A DNA stretch of 64,000 bases, taken from Anaeramoeba flamelloides. Its lineage: Eukaryota; Metamonada; Anaeramoebidae. Location: positions 6,820,001-6,884,000 of the forward strand of contig JANTQA010000029.1 in the NCBI GenBank assembly GCA_027625915.1, in the 5' to 3' direction. A program made the translations under genes and the position numbers. The notes under the pieces are model-generated. The model was not told the origin of the DNA and made no database searches. It saw only the letters and a list, made by a program, of their open reading frames with translations. Of the stretch, positions 48,394-58,470 are shown one piece after another. Numbering within the stretch: the first letter of the stretch is position 1; each line of letters opens with the position of its first letter.

Positions 48394-51300
48394 TTATTTC
48401 CATTTGTTTTTTTTTAAAAAATTGCGATTTTGTTTCAGCTTTTTTTTCCTTTTTTTATGAATTTTTTTTCGAACATTATAAAGTTTTTTATTTTCCTTTT
48501 CAGTATTCATCAAAGAATTTTTATGCATCTTCTGTTTTTCTAAAGTGATTTTCAAATCGTTTATAGTTGATGAGGAAATATCTTTATATTTTCGATAAAC
48601 GTGGTAGGCCTTATTTGGGCAATTGATGACCTTTTGGTTCTTTTTAATTTTGGATATTTGCTTGAAAAAAAACCAGCTTTGTAGTGTGGATTGCGAACCG
48701 ATCATTATTAATTTCAATTTCGCCCGGGTTAATGCGACATTTACCCTTCTCCAATCCTTTAATAATTGACCAACATTTTTTGAACGGTTTGAGCGGACAA
48801 AGGAAATCAGAATGATATCCTTATCTCTCCCCTGGTAGACATCCACAGTTGCCACTTCCACGCCTTCGTATTTATGATTATTATTTACGTTTTCCGGGTG
48901 GTTGGCAAATTCTGCTAACAGTTGGTTGATCAAGGCGACCTGCGCGCGATAGGGCGATATTATTCCAATATTATTAGGATCGACCCCGCACGAGATCAAT
49001 GAATCTATAATTTGCAGGGCTATTAAGGCCTCGATCACGTTTATCACAATTACACTGCGCTCGTGTATCTCGGTAGAATGGCGTATACCGTCAATGTTTA
49101 CAAATAATACTGCATTTTCTGGATTTAAAATTGGCTGCAACCAATTATATTTTTTATAAATTGGTAAATATTTTTCACCCAAGCATTTTGGGAATTTGCT
49201 TGATTTAGTCCCACCAAAGATTTTGCTTTGAATTAAAATATTTCGTGGGATTTCCGTTTTCAATATTTTCTTTCGAAAGTGCTTTTGGCAATAGGTGTGA
49301 ACATTGATCAATAATTGAATCCGGTTTTTACCAATCAGCTGGTTACCCAATTTCAATCTATGGTTATAAACACAATTATTAATTAAATTCATTATTTGGT
49401 CATTCATTCGATATTGGATCTCCAGGGAGGAAATTGCGTTAGGATGGTGCTTGCATAGGATTTTAAATAGCGACTCTGACATCCCATTCCTTCTTGATTC
49501 GGGGTTTATCACCAGAGGGGATAATTGGTAATGGTCGCCGACTAGGACAAATTTATCCGCGCGCAAAAGCGGGCCAATGCACACCGGCTGTGTAATTTGG
49601 CTTGCCTCATCAACTATACAATAATCAAAATCGATCATTTGAAATATTGGATTATTGGCACTCAACGAAGTGACAGCATATAATTTTGTATTATCCAACA
49701 AGGTTTTGATTTGCTCCGTCGTTGTGAAATCCTTGATATGGTTTTGAAGTATAAATTGTTGCAGATCCGTATGGATTCTTGAGCTGATGCCAATCCGAAT
49801 AAAGTTGATTTCCTCGTATTTCTTCACCTTCCTTAACACGTTATCAACGGCTGTGTTTGTGTATGATGTCAATAAGACCCTTTTCCCCAAGCTAATCAAT
49901 AGTTTGATTAAAACAGCAATCGTGTGCGTCTTACCCGTACCAGGCATCCCTAAAATTAATGCATAGTCTTCCGCCGATAAAACTTTATACAACGCCGATA
50001 ATTGTTGTTGATTCAACTTTTCAGATTCCAAATCCTTTTTAATTTCATTTGGTATCATTTTTAATAGTTCACTAGAAAATTTTGGTTTTCGAAATTCAAC
50101 GATCAATTCTCGGAGTTTTTTTTTCGAATTAACCGTAAACAAATTCAAAATGTTAGATCTTAATGTTTTGTAATACGGGTTAGGGTCTGCTTTGTCTATT
50201 CTCCATTTAATGCTTTGTATTTTTTTTTCATTTTCATTGTTATTTTCTTGTTCTTGCCCTTGCCCTTGTCCTCGCCCTCGCTCTTGTTCTTGTTCTTGTT
50301 CTTGTTCTTGTTCTTGTTCTTGTTCTTGTTCTTGTTCTTTTTCCATTTCATTTTCAAAATCGATTTCAAATTCCGTTTTGTTTTTGTTCTTTTCTTTTCT
50401 ATATTTTTTCTTTAAATGTTCTTTATTATATTGATTTTTCAAATGAGTTTTATTCTGATAAACTTTACAACATTGATCAAGTAAATAAGAACTCGTGGAT
50501 ACCTTAATTTTTATTATATTTTTTTTTAATTTTGTGACATGCCCCGTTGCAATTCCAACATTTTGATAATTTTGGGTATCTTCTGAGATTACTACTAAAT
50601 CCCCCTTGTGGATTTCAGTTTTTGGGATTGTTGTTTCATTTGATTGGAAATGCTTGTTTTCATCAAAGCTGGACGGGATTGTCGAAGAAATATCAGAACT
50701 TGAACTTAAAAAATATTCTGGGTTGTTATCAGAACTTACCTTGGAAACAAAATTAAAGCCAAAGGGATAATTTTGTAAGGTATTGGGGCTAGAAGAAAAA
50801 AATAAATTATCTTGAATTCTTCTACGATCATGTGAAGATTTTAATGGTGAACGGAATCCAATATTTACGCGATCAGCCTTCTCACCATCTTCATCATCGG
50901 AGTCATCATCGAACTCGTCGTCGTAGTCATCATCATCATCATCATCGGAGTCATCATCTTCGCCACCAACGACATCTTCATCCTCATTCCCATCCCCAGA
51001 TTCATTCCCATTTTTATATGCATTAATGTTTATCGAAGATTGGACATTGCCTGTATAATTCGAGCGGGTGAAAGTATAAATACCGGAAAATTCAGTTTTT
51101 GGCTGATATTTAATAACAATCATATTACTTAAGCATCTCCCAAGTTGTTCCCTTTTCTCTCCTGTAAGATTCCAAATCTCCAAATGCTTCAATTCATTGA
51201 TATTCGACTCCAAATTAATTAAATATAACCAATGGTTGATGTAATTGATATGTATTTGGGATAAATGCCCAGTTTTTTCTTTAAATAAAACATTCAAGTT

Positions 51301-53481
51301 TGAAGTATTTTCGTTTCCATTTTCAACTGATAAATGCAATATCGAACAATAATCCAATAAGTCGCATTGCTTGCATTTCCTAAAAATCCTACACATCGGG
51401 GGTAATGATTTCTGTTTTAAATGGGAAGATAATTGATTTCTGTTAATGATTATTTGGCGAAATGTTCTATTTCTCATTTTGATGTTAATAGTATCTTTTT
51501 CGATTTTTAAATTCTTATTACTTTCTTCAATATTTCTTCTTTTACGAATACCTGCACCAAGATCAATGGCTTTATTTAGAAGATTATTTTTTTTCTTATT
51601 GTTACTGTCGTTATTGTTGTTGTTGTTGTTATTGTTGTTGTTGTTAATAATGCTGTTATTATTGTTGCTGTTAAAATTATTGCTGTAGGATGTGGCGTTA
51701 TTCTGAACATGGCGGTTGTTCACTTTATTTCCACTGCTGTTGTTTTTATTTTCATTATTTAAAATATTTAATACCTCAATATTTGTTCTCATATAATGAA
51801 GAATCCCTTTATTGGGATTCGAATCAAAATAATTGTTTAGCATTGCCAAATACATGTATACCTGCCCTGTATGGGATAAACTTGAAATTGAATATTGGTT
51901 ATAAATAGAGTTTTTTAATTCCAAGGGGATGATTTCCTTTGATTTTGATTTTATTAAAATATCAATTTTTCCTTTTAGCCCATAGGAGGGCGACCAAATT
52001 ACCTGTTCGATTCCAAGTATTTCATTAATTTCAATATTTTGATCATTTTTTTTCAGATCCATCTCATAATAATTTCTGTTGTTGTTATAGTTATTATATT
52101 GGCTGTTGCTATGGTTGTCGCCATTGCTAATTTTTATTTTCGCCTTATTTACAATATAATTATTATACCAATGGACGATTGGAGGGATTAAGCTCATTAA
52201 CGAATCAGTGACAATTTCAATATTGGATTCCGATAATGTAATTTCAAGCAAATATTTTTCAACAAGCGAATGGATTTTGTTCTGTAAATAGTCGGTCAAT
52301 TTTGAGATTTGATATTCATTTTTTGCAACATTGTTTTGGGTCACTCGATTAAATGTTTCGTCTTCATTAATCTTTTTAATATTAAACAAAAAGCTTTCAA
52401 ATAGTTCATGTGAAATAATTCCCTCTAACAATTTTAATTTCTGAGAATTTGTATTTTGTCGAAGATAGTTTTTTAAATAGGCTTGCCTGAGGCACCATAA
52501 GGTGCCTACAATTGTGGTCGGCGTTAAAAGTAAATCAGAGTGCTGTATTATCACACCCCTTTGATTGTCGATCATTAAATTATTTAATGTGTGGAAAAGG
52601 CCTTGATTGTTGCTTGCAAACTGCTCAAAAAAATTCTCAGGAATTGGCTTGAGTGTCTCGTTCGCAGCTTTTCTCTCTTCCGGTAATCTTGAGATCGTAA
52701 CCAAGTCTCCTGCCTTGATTTTACAATTTTTGGTCCAGGCTTCTTGTAAGATAACAACACTTTCATTTGCGCCATTCTCTTCAATGACATTTAAAATGAT
52801 GCAATTTTGGAATGTTTTGATCCCATTCACTATATATTGCTTACCTTCGTAAGTCATCGGATCGCGTCGAATGATAGGCTTGGTTAAGATTGTAAGATTT
52901 TGATCGTCAAAGAGCCACTCAAAATTTTCTTCTTCGTTCAAATCAATTTCCATAAGTATTTTTTTTTCTATTTCTTTTTCTTGAAATTTTTCTTTTTCTT
53001 TTTCTTGAAATTTTTTTTTTTCGATGAAATCTTTTTCTTCTTCTTTTTCGATTTCTATTTTTATTTCTTTTTTTTGGTTTTGCTTCTCTTTGTCTTTTTC
53101 CATTTTCTTTTCTTCTTCTTTTTTTTTTTTCTTTTCAATTTTGGCAGTTTGTTCCATATTCTGTTCCTTTTGAGTATTTTCTAATTGTCGAGAGTTGCCA
53201 TCACAACAGTTTTTTTTTTTGTCTTGAATAGCGGGTTGTTGATCATTGTTTTTTGCTTCTTGACTCAAAGGAGTAAAGAGCTCAAAAATCGAAAAGTCTA
53301 TTTCTTGCGTTTCATTGCCAGAGTCGTCTGACCAATCAAATTCTTGAAATAATTTATTCAATTGTGAAAAAGTTTTAGTTGGTGATTGGCTATTTGATCG
53401 TGGCCTTTTTTGAATTTGCTTTGATGTTTCTTGTGTTGGATTATTTGTTGGGAAATTTGGTTGATTTGATCTCGTAGACAT
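48394..53481 (-). CDS. DNA2: DNA replication helicase/nuclease Dna2
   Basis: Processes long Okazaki flaps and resects DNA ends in the nucleus. A single exon of 1695 aa, longer than human or yeast Dna2 because of low-complexity inserts: a Lys/Glu region at about 110-180, poly-Asn near 630, an acidic tract near 870-910 and a Gln-Glu/Arg-Gly run near 1060. The RecB-type nuclease shows GLKGKID (Asp507) and LELK (Glu521, Lys523). Four Fe-S cysteines fit the family: Cys330 (TLWCLRQAYL), then Cys703, Cys706 and Cys712 with C-x2-C-x5-C spacing. The SF1B helicase has GMPGTGKT (about 1178), VDEAS (about 1290), GDHYQLSP, QYRM, VDVYQGRDKD and VALTRAK. The ATG at 53481 opens the frame as MSTRSNQP. No missing catalytic residue was seen. 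Confidence 0.96.
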   Translation of the reverse strand: MSTRSNQPNFPTNNPTQETSKQIQKRPRSNSQSPTKTFSQLNKLFQEFDWSDDSGNETQEIDFSIFELFTPLSQEAKNNDQQPAIQDKKKNCCDGNSRQLENTQKEQNMEQTAKIEKKKKKEEEKKMEKDKEKQNQKKEIKIEIEKEEEKDFIEKKKFQEKEKEKFQEKEIEKKILMEIDLNEEENFEWLFDDQNLTILTKPIIRRDPMTYEGKQYIVNGIKTFQNCIILNVIEENGANESVVILQEAWTKNCKIKAGDLVTISRLPEERKAANETLKPIPENFFEQFASNNQGLFHTLNNLMIDNQRGVIIQHSDLLLTPTTIVGTLWCLRQAYLKNYLRQNTNSQKLKLLEGIISHELFESFLFNIKKINEDETFNRVTQNNVAKNEYQISKLTDYLQNKIHSLVEKYLLEITLSESNIEIVTDSLMSLIPPIVHWYNNYIVNKAKIKISNGDNHSNSQYNNYNNNRNYYEMDLKKNDQNIEINEILGIEQVIWSPSYGLKGKIDILIKSKSKEIIPLELKNSIYNQYSISSLSHTGQVYMYLAMLNNYFDSNPNKGILHYMRTNIEVLNILNNENKNNSSGNKVNNRHVQNNATSYSNNFNSNNNNSIINNNNNNNNNNNNDSNNKKKNNLLNKAIDLGAGIRKRRNIEESNKNLKIEKDTINIKMRNRTFRQIIINRNQLSSHLKQKSLPPMCRIFRKCKQCDLLDYCSILHLSVENGNENTSNLNVLFKEKTGHLSQIHINYINHWLYLINLESNINELKHLEIWNLTGEKREQLGRCLSNMIVIKYQPKTEFSGIYTFTRSNYTGNVQSSININAYKNGNESGDGNEDEDVVGGEDDDSDDDDDDDYDDEFDDDSDDEDGEKADRVNIGFRSPLKSSHDRRRIQDNLFFSSSPNTLQNYPFGFNFVSKVSSDNNPEYFLSSSSDISSTIPSSFDENKHFQSNETTIPKTEIHKGDLVVISEDTQNYQNVGIATGHVTKLKKNIIKIKVSTSSYLLDQCCKVYQNKTHLKNQYNKEHLKKKYRKEKNKNKTEFEIDFENEMEKEQEQEQEQEQEQEQEQEQERGRGQGQGQEQENNNENEKKIQSIKWRIDKADPNPYYKTLRSNILNLFTVNSKKKLRELIVEFRKPKFSSELLKMIPNEIKKDLESEKLNQQQLSALYKVLSAEDYALILGMPGTGKTHTIAVLIKLLISLGKRVLLTSYTNTAVDNVLRKVKKYEEINFIRIGISSRIHTDLQQFILQNHIKDFTTTEQIKTLLDNTKLYAVTSLSANNPIFQMIDFDYCIVDEASQITQPVCIGPLLRADKFVLVGDHYQLSPLVINPESRRNGMSESLFKILCKHHPNAISSLEIQYRMNDQIMNLINNCVYNHRLKLGNQLIGKNRIQLLINVHTYCQKHFRKKILKTEIPRNILIQSKIFGGTKSSKFPKCLGEKYLPIYKKYNWLQPILNPENAVLFVNIDGIRHSTEIHERSVIVINVIEALIALQIIDSLISCGVDPNNIGIISPYRAQVALINQLLAEFANHPENVNNNHKYEGVEVATVDVYQGRDKDIILISFVRSNRSKNVGQLLKDWRRVNVALTRAKLKLIMIGSQSTLQSWFFFKQISKIKKNQKVINCPNKAYHVYRKYKDISSSTINDLKITLEKQKMHKNSLMNTEKENKKLYNVRKKIHKKRKKKLKQNRNFLKKNKWK

Positions 53482-53802
53482 GAAAGGTTTTAAACAAATA
53501 TGAATAAAGACTAAATCATATCATCATGAAAAAAAATTTTATTCAAATAAATGATAAAAAAATAATTCCTTTTTTTGGATTTCTTTTAAAAATGATCATT
53601 TATTGCTTACTTTATTTTTTTCCGTTATTATGAATATTTGAGAGATAAAAAGAGCTACTTTTGTGTGTTTTGATAAGTTTAGAAACAAATCAGAAATAAA
53701 AGTAATTTTACAAGTTTGCGTATTTCTATTTATTTCTGAAAATTTTCGGTGTAATGATTTAGTCTTTGGTTTGTAACAAGTCAAGATAAGATGGATTTAT
53801 TA

Positions 53803-54345
53803 AGGTTACAATCCCTGAAATATAAGAAAAAGATATTTTGTTTAGTTTGTGACTGCTTGTTAATTTGGTTGTTAGTGGATCGATCTTGAGATTAGTTTTG
53901 ATTTTAATAGTGTTTTCAAAAAGTCAATTTTTTCAATTTTTTTTTTACGAAATCCAAATTGAAGAATATAAAACATAAGGCTGGAACTTCAGTGATAAAA
54001 AAATGTAATTTTTGGGTTAGTATGGAAAGATTTATTTGACTTTAAGGCTTTGTTACCTAAAAAAATACAAATATTTTAAATGCTTGAAATATAAGAAAAG
54101 TTAATAAAAATTTAGAATCGACAACTCAAAAATCAAAATTCATAACCAAATACTTTTCTACTAAAAAATCAATCTTATATGTTTCAATTGGGATTTCGGA
54201 AAAAAAAAATTGAAAAAATTGACTTTTTGAAAACACTTTTAAAATCAATTCTAAGCACAAGATCGATTAGCGAAGAACAAAAATAACAATTGATTACAAA
54301 AGATATTTGTAAATCTTTTTTTTCAAATTTCAGGGATTTTAAACT
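53803..54345. mobile_element. Long inverted repeat H (foldback or MITE)
   Basis: Arms of up to 165 bp (53803-53970 and 54175-54345) share AATCCCTGAAAT, ATCGATCTTG and a nearly perfect core GTGTTTTCAAAAAGTCAATT then TTTTCAATTTTTTTTT and CGAAATCC. The spacer is about 200 bp. No coding frame. Confidence 0.8.
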
Positions 54346-54439
54346 TTTAGGGCAAAGTAATTATAATTAAAAATAATTTTCTGAAATGGATTCAAAAAAT
54401 TTTGTAGTTTTAATGACACCCAATCAAAAACTAACCAGC

Positions 54440-54690
54440 CAGTGAAGTGTGATCGATCTCTAAAAATCAACAACCGAAAAAGAAGAAATTTTTTGAAAAA
54501 ATCACCAAAAAGAGACACTCAATTTCCAATTTGAATGGCTGTGAATTACAATTTAAAAAGCAAATGTGTTGATTTTGAAGGGTTGCTCTTTGGCACTTTT
54601 TGAGATCTCGGTGATTTTTTTTTTTCTTTTTTTTTCATTTTTAACTATTCTCTAGTGAGTTTCTTTTTTCTCAAGAATATTACAAAATCC
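54440..54690 (+). repeat. Dispersed repeat family I, copy 2
   Basis: Partner of 18385-18640 in the same orientation. See that entry for the shared blocks. Confidence 0.6.
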
Positions 54691-56019
54691 TTACTTTTTC
54701 AAATTAAGAGGGTTTAAAATCTAACCACAGATAGATTAAATTGAATTAAATTGATTTTATACCTTTGGAAAAAATTTGTTTTAAATTGAAAAAATTTATA
54801 GCCTTTATATATATAAAAGAAGATCAATTTTTGTTTTTTAAATTTAAATTTTTTGGAATTACAAATGCTTTGAAAACTTTTTTTTTTAATTGATATTTTT
54901 TGCCAATGAGATCCTCACATTTTTTTTTTTTTTTCTTTGGATTTTGTCTATCATAAGAAGGGCATTTCACATAATCCTTTTTTTTAAAGTAACATCAAGT
55001 TTTTAGAGCAAATCAATGGTATAAGAATATACCCTTAAAGTGGAATTTTGACATGATTAGAAAATAACTGATACTATAAAAAATAAGACTACAAAATATA
55101 TCTCTTTTGGTAAATATCATTATAGGAAATAAACAAGAGAAAGTAAATTTTCAAAAGATTTGAATAAAATAAAAAAAAACTAAATTATGGTTGTTAGATT
55201 TCCCAAAAGACTAAGATTTTTTTTCTCATGATAAACAAATTTTAAAGTTTGATTGGTACCTTAAAAATCTAATAGTTTTAAATTTGAATTTTCGTTTTTT
55301 AATATTGTGTTATATTTGTCTGGAGTGTTATAGTGTTTTTATATTTTATAGAATTAATTGTTTTTGTTTTTTTTTATTCTTTTTTTATTTTTATTTTTAT
55401 TTTAATCAAAACATAAATTTCAAAAAATCTACAGAAAATTTCCGAAAATTCAAAAGAATTAATTAAATTCTTGATTTAATCAAATAAACGTAAAACTCTG
55501 AAAAGGTTAAAAGACGTTCACAGCTCGTATATTTTACAAATTATTTATAATTCTAATTATAAATATCCTTTTTAAAAAGTTTTAAATTCTTTTTTTTCCA
55601 GTTTATTTTATTTTTTTATTAGTTGAATACATTAAATTAATTTTTTCAAATAGGAAAGATAATAATTTTTTAATTTTTATTTGAATTTTATTTTTTTAAT
55701 ATTTACAAAAATGAAGATATTTTCGAATTTTAAATTCTCTTTTGTTAATATAAATATGAATATTATTATTGAAACTTTAATATTTATATCTAATATTCCA
55801 ATCTAAACCCCTATTCAAAATTTTTAAAAAAACCAAAATTCAATTTGTGAAAAAAAAAGGTTATTTAATCAAATTCTCAATGAAATAACGAATTAGAACC
55901 ATTAACTAATTGAAATGTTAACACTTGTTTATAAATTTACAATACCCACAAAACAATAAATAAATAATTATCAATACAAATAAATCAACGGTGTTATAAA
56001 AAATTTTGGAGAGAGTAAA

Positions 56020-56203
56020 AAAAAAATATTTTGGTAAATTTGTCTAAATTTTATTAGAAATGTTGATCGATCAACGGGTTAGATAATACCAATTATTTTT
56101 ATTAGAGTTCTTCTATTTGGAACAAATTAGCTTTAATATAATATAAATTGTTCAGAAAAAAAAATGATCTCACGAAACAAATTACATAATTCAAAAAATG
56201 AAA
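56020..56203 (+). mobile_element. TIR element family A, partial copy 4
   Basis: Decayed segment matching the centre of copy 1 (TTGGTAAATTTGT, GTTGATCGATCAA, CACGAAACAAATTACATAA). It is interrupted at its right end by element B3, so B inserted into A. Confidence 0.6.
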
Positions 56204-56405
56204 TACATTCAGTTCCACTTTTAAGACATAAACTTTAAACGAAATTTAAGGAAATCAAAAAAAAAAAACAAATTTAGTGCAAAAAATTTAAATTCTAATA
56301 AAATAATTTGGGTAAAAAAAATTACAAAAAATTGCTTTAATTTGGGATTTTTATGTGCCAACAATTTCGTTCAAAGCTTATGCCTTTAAAGCAGAAATGA
56401 CTGTA
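56204..56405. mobile_element. TIR element family B, copy 3
   Basis: Ends CATTCAGTTCCACTTTTAAG and CAGAAATGACTGTA, with inner inverted AATTTAAGG / TATGCCTTTAAAG blocks. About 200 bp, diverged from B1 and B2. Confidence 0.7.
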
Positions 56406-57479
56406 AAAATAAAAACTCAAAGATAAAAAAATGATTTTCATATTTTTCAAAAAAAACAAAATTATTTTCAATTTGAATGAAATTTTATTATTGTGATTCT
56501 TTAGAACATTTTAGTTGTATGAAAAATTTTGAATTTTAGTTTATGTTAATATTAGTATACTTAATAATAATTTTATCTTACGATAAATTATTTCATTAGT
56601 TTTGAAATTATTTGAATTTTAGTATTATTATAATTAATTATTACATGTTCGATTTTTTTTCTATTGTTTGAATGACTGAAATTTCCTGAATTTTTTCGGA
56701 ATTTCCCAATTCATAACGACAGTAATATTGAATTTATTTATTGGTTGTGTGAAAGGTGGATAGGGGTAATTAACGTGTTTTTTTTTTTTCAAATTATAAA
56801 AGAGAAGACAAATAATTTGAATAAAATTATAATAATATCATTTGTATGAACAAATTAAAAACAATAAACTATTATTATTATGTATTTTATATTCTTTTTA
56901 TTTTAAGAAATCCATAAAATGTTGAAATACAATGTAAAATCAAGAAAACCAAAACCGTATAAAGGTGTTATTTTTTAATTATCGTTTTTATTTGGATTGA
57001 CTGGGTAATTGAAAAAACTCCAAGAAACTTTTCATGGCGTCAGAAATGTGAAAGTGGAAAAAAAAATTTCCAATTTAATAAATTATTAATGTGGTATTAT
57101 TTATGTCTTAACTGATTAGTAACTCTAATTTGTGTTTTTTTACCAAATGTATTAGATCTTTTATTTGTTTATTGGTACATTTAAGCCTGTCAATAAACCT
57201 GATTTTTTTTAACTTTAACTCAAATGAATTCCTAATGTTAAAAGAATTTGTTTTTCAAATTTATTCTTAATAAAAATTATCATGATACTTCTTCATTTGA
57301 TCATGTAGGATTAGATTCAAAAAAGAAAAAGAAAAATTTACAAAAGATTTTTGTTTTGAATAATTCATACTTTGAGTAATTTCTCAGATATGGTATAAAC
57401 AAATAACATTTCAAAATTCATAATATTTTAAAAATATAAGAAAAATAAATCAATAATAGAAATATTAAAGATCCAGAAA

Positions 57480-58470
57480 AAATTGGTTATTTTTTTTATT
57501 TATTTTTTAACGGAGGAGTTGTTAATCCCTCTTGTTGGCCAGAATTCTAAAATTTTTATTTAGAAATTTTAATAAAGACTTGAAAATTAGTCTATTACCC
57601 ACAAGTGATAATAAATATATTGAATCTTTTTTACTAATAATATTAAAAATATTATATTATTATTTAATATATTAGATATATTATTTTTTTTTAATTCAGA
57701 TATCCAAATTCTACAATTATTTTCATAGGCTGGGCATTTCCAGAGAAAATGATCCAAATCTTCAATGATATCCAAATTTTTTGATTTTTTGCATAATTTG
57801 CAAATTTTTGATTTATCTTTGTTCATAACATAAGAGTATCTGTTTAGATAATTTGAAAAATTTCTGAGTTTTAAAATCGAAGTGGAACCCTTCCATTTTA
57901 AACATCTTTGTTGTTTGTTAATATTATTTTGAATAGAAATAATTTTTAAATATTTATGAACTTTCCAACTGGGACTATTTTCTAGTTGTTTGATTCGATA
58001 TTTCTCGAGTTCAATTTCGAGTTCTTTTAAGGTGTTCGTTTGCCAGTTAATATTTTTGAATTTCTGCTCTCTAAATTTAAGATTATCAACTATTTGATTA
58101 AAATACAAAATTTTTAATTTTTGAATTAGTTTAAATCTTCTTTTATATATCGTTATTCTTGCTGTGTCGATTTTAGCTTCTGTTTTATAAATAAGTCTGG
58201 AAGAGTGTGGATTTATTAATAAAAATTTTGTTATTTTTTTATTTATCCATACATCGATTACATTGAAGTCTTTTTGTGTTAGATCAAATATTTCTAATCC
58301 ATATAATAATTGACTATGTAAAACCGCTTTAAAAAAATGAATCTTTAATCCATTGGTGAATTTTTTTTTGTTGTAAGATATTAATTAATTTTTTAAAATT
58401 GGTTTTAACTTTGTCCAAGTTAAACTTTAAGTGAAAAATTGATTATTTATTTTATTTATAAAAAATGTGA
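57480..58470 (-). mobile_element. 5'-truncated LINE (reverse transcriptase C-terminus)
   Basis: An open frame runs from 58384 to the stop at 57587 (265 codons, no ATG). It starts ISYNKKKFTNGLKIHFFKAV, then LHSQLLYGLEIF, the region after the RT palm in LINEs. It ends with a zinc motif CKLCKKSKNLD-(x5)-DHFLWKCPAYENN (C-x2-C, H-x4-C), typical of the C-terminal domain of non-LTR reverse transcriptases. Upstream the LINE continues in another frame (FNLDKVKTNFKKLIN) for about 80 bp, with one frameshift and a stop. The 3' end reads TTTCTAAATAAAAATTTTAGA, as in the two other LINE tails. No endonuclease or catalytic YxDD part is present. Confidence 0.85.

Larger units (their letters stand above)
53482..57479. 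other. Intergenic repeats upstream of Dna2
   Basis: Contains the inverted repeat H, repeat I copy 2, and the A4/B3 pair. No gene could be supported. 54700-56000 and 56410-57480 show only AT-rich sequence with short frames. Confidence 0.65.

Noticed and set aside
50192-51908. Several open frames on the plus strand within 50192-53184, rich in Ser/Cys, His or Phe
   Set aside because: They are antisense shadows of the Dna2 low-complexity runs, with no splice or family support.
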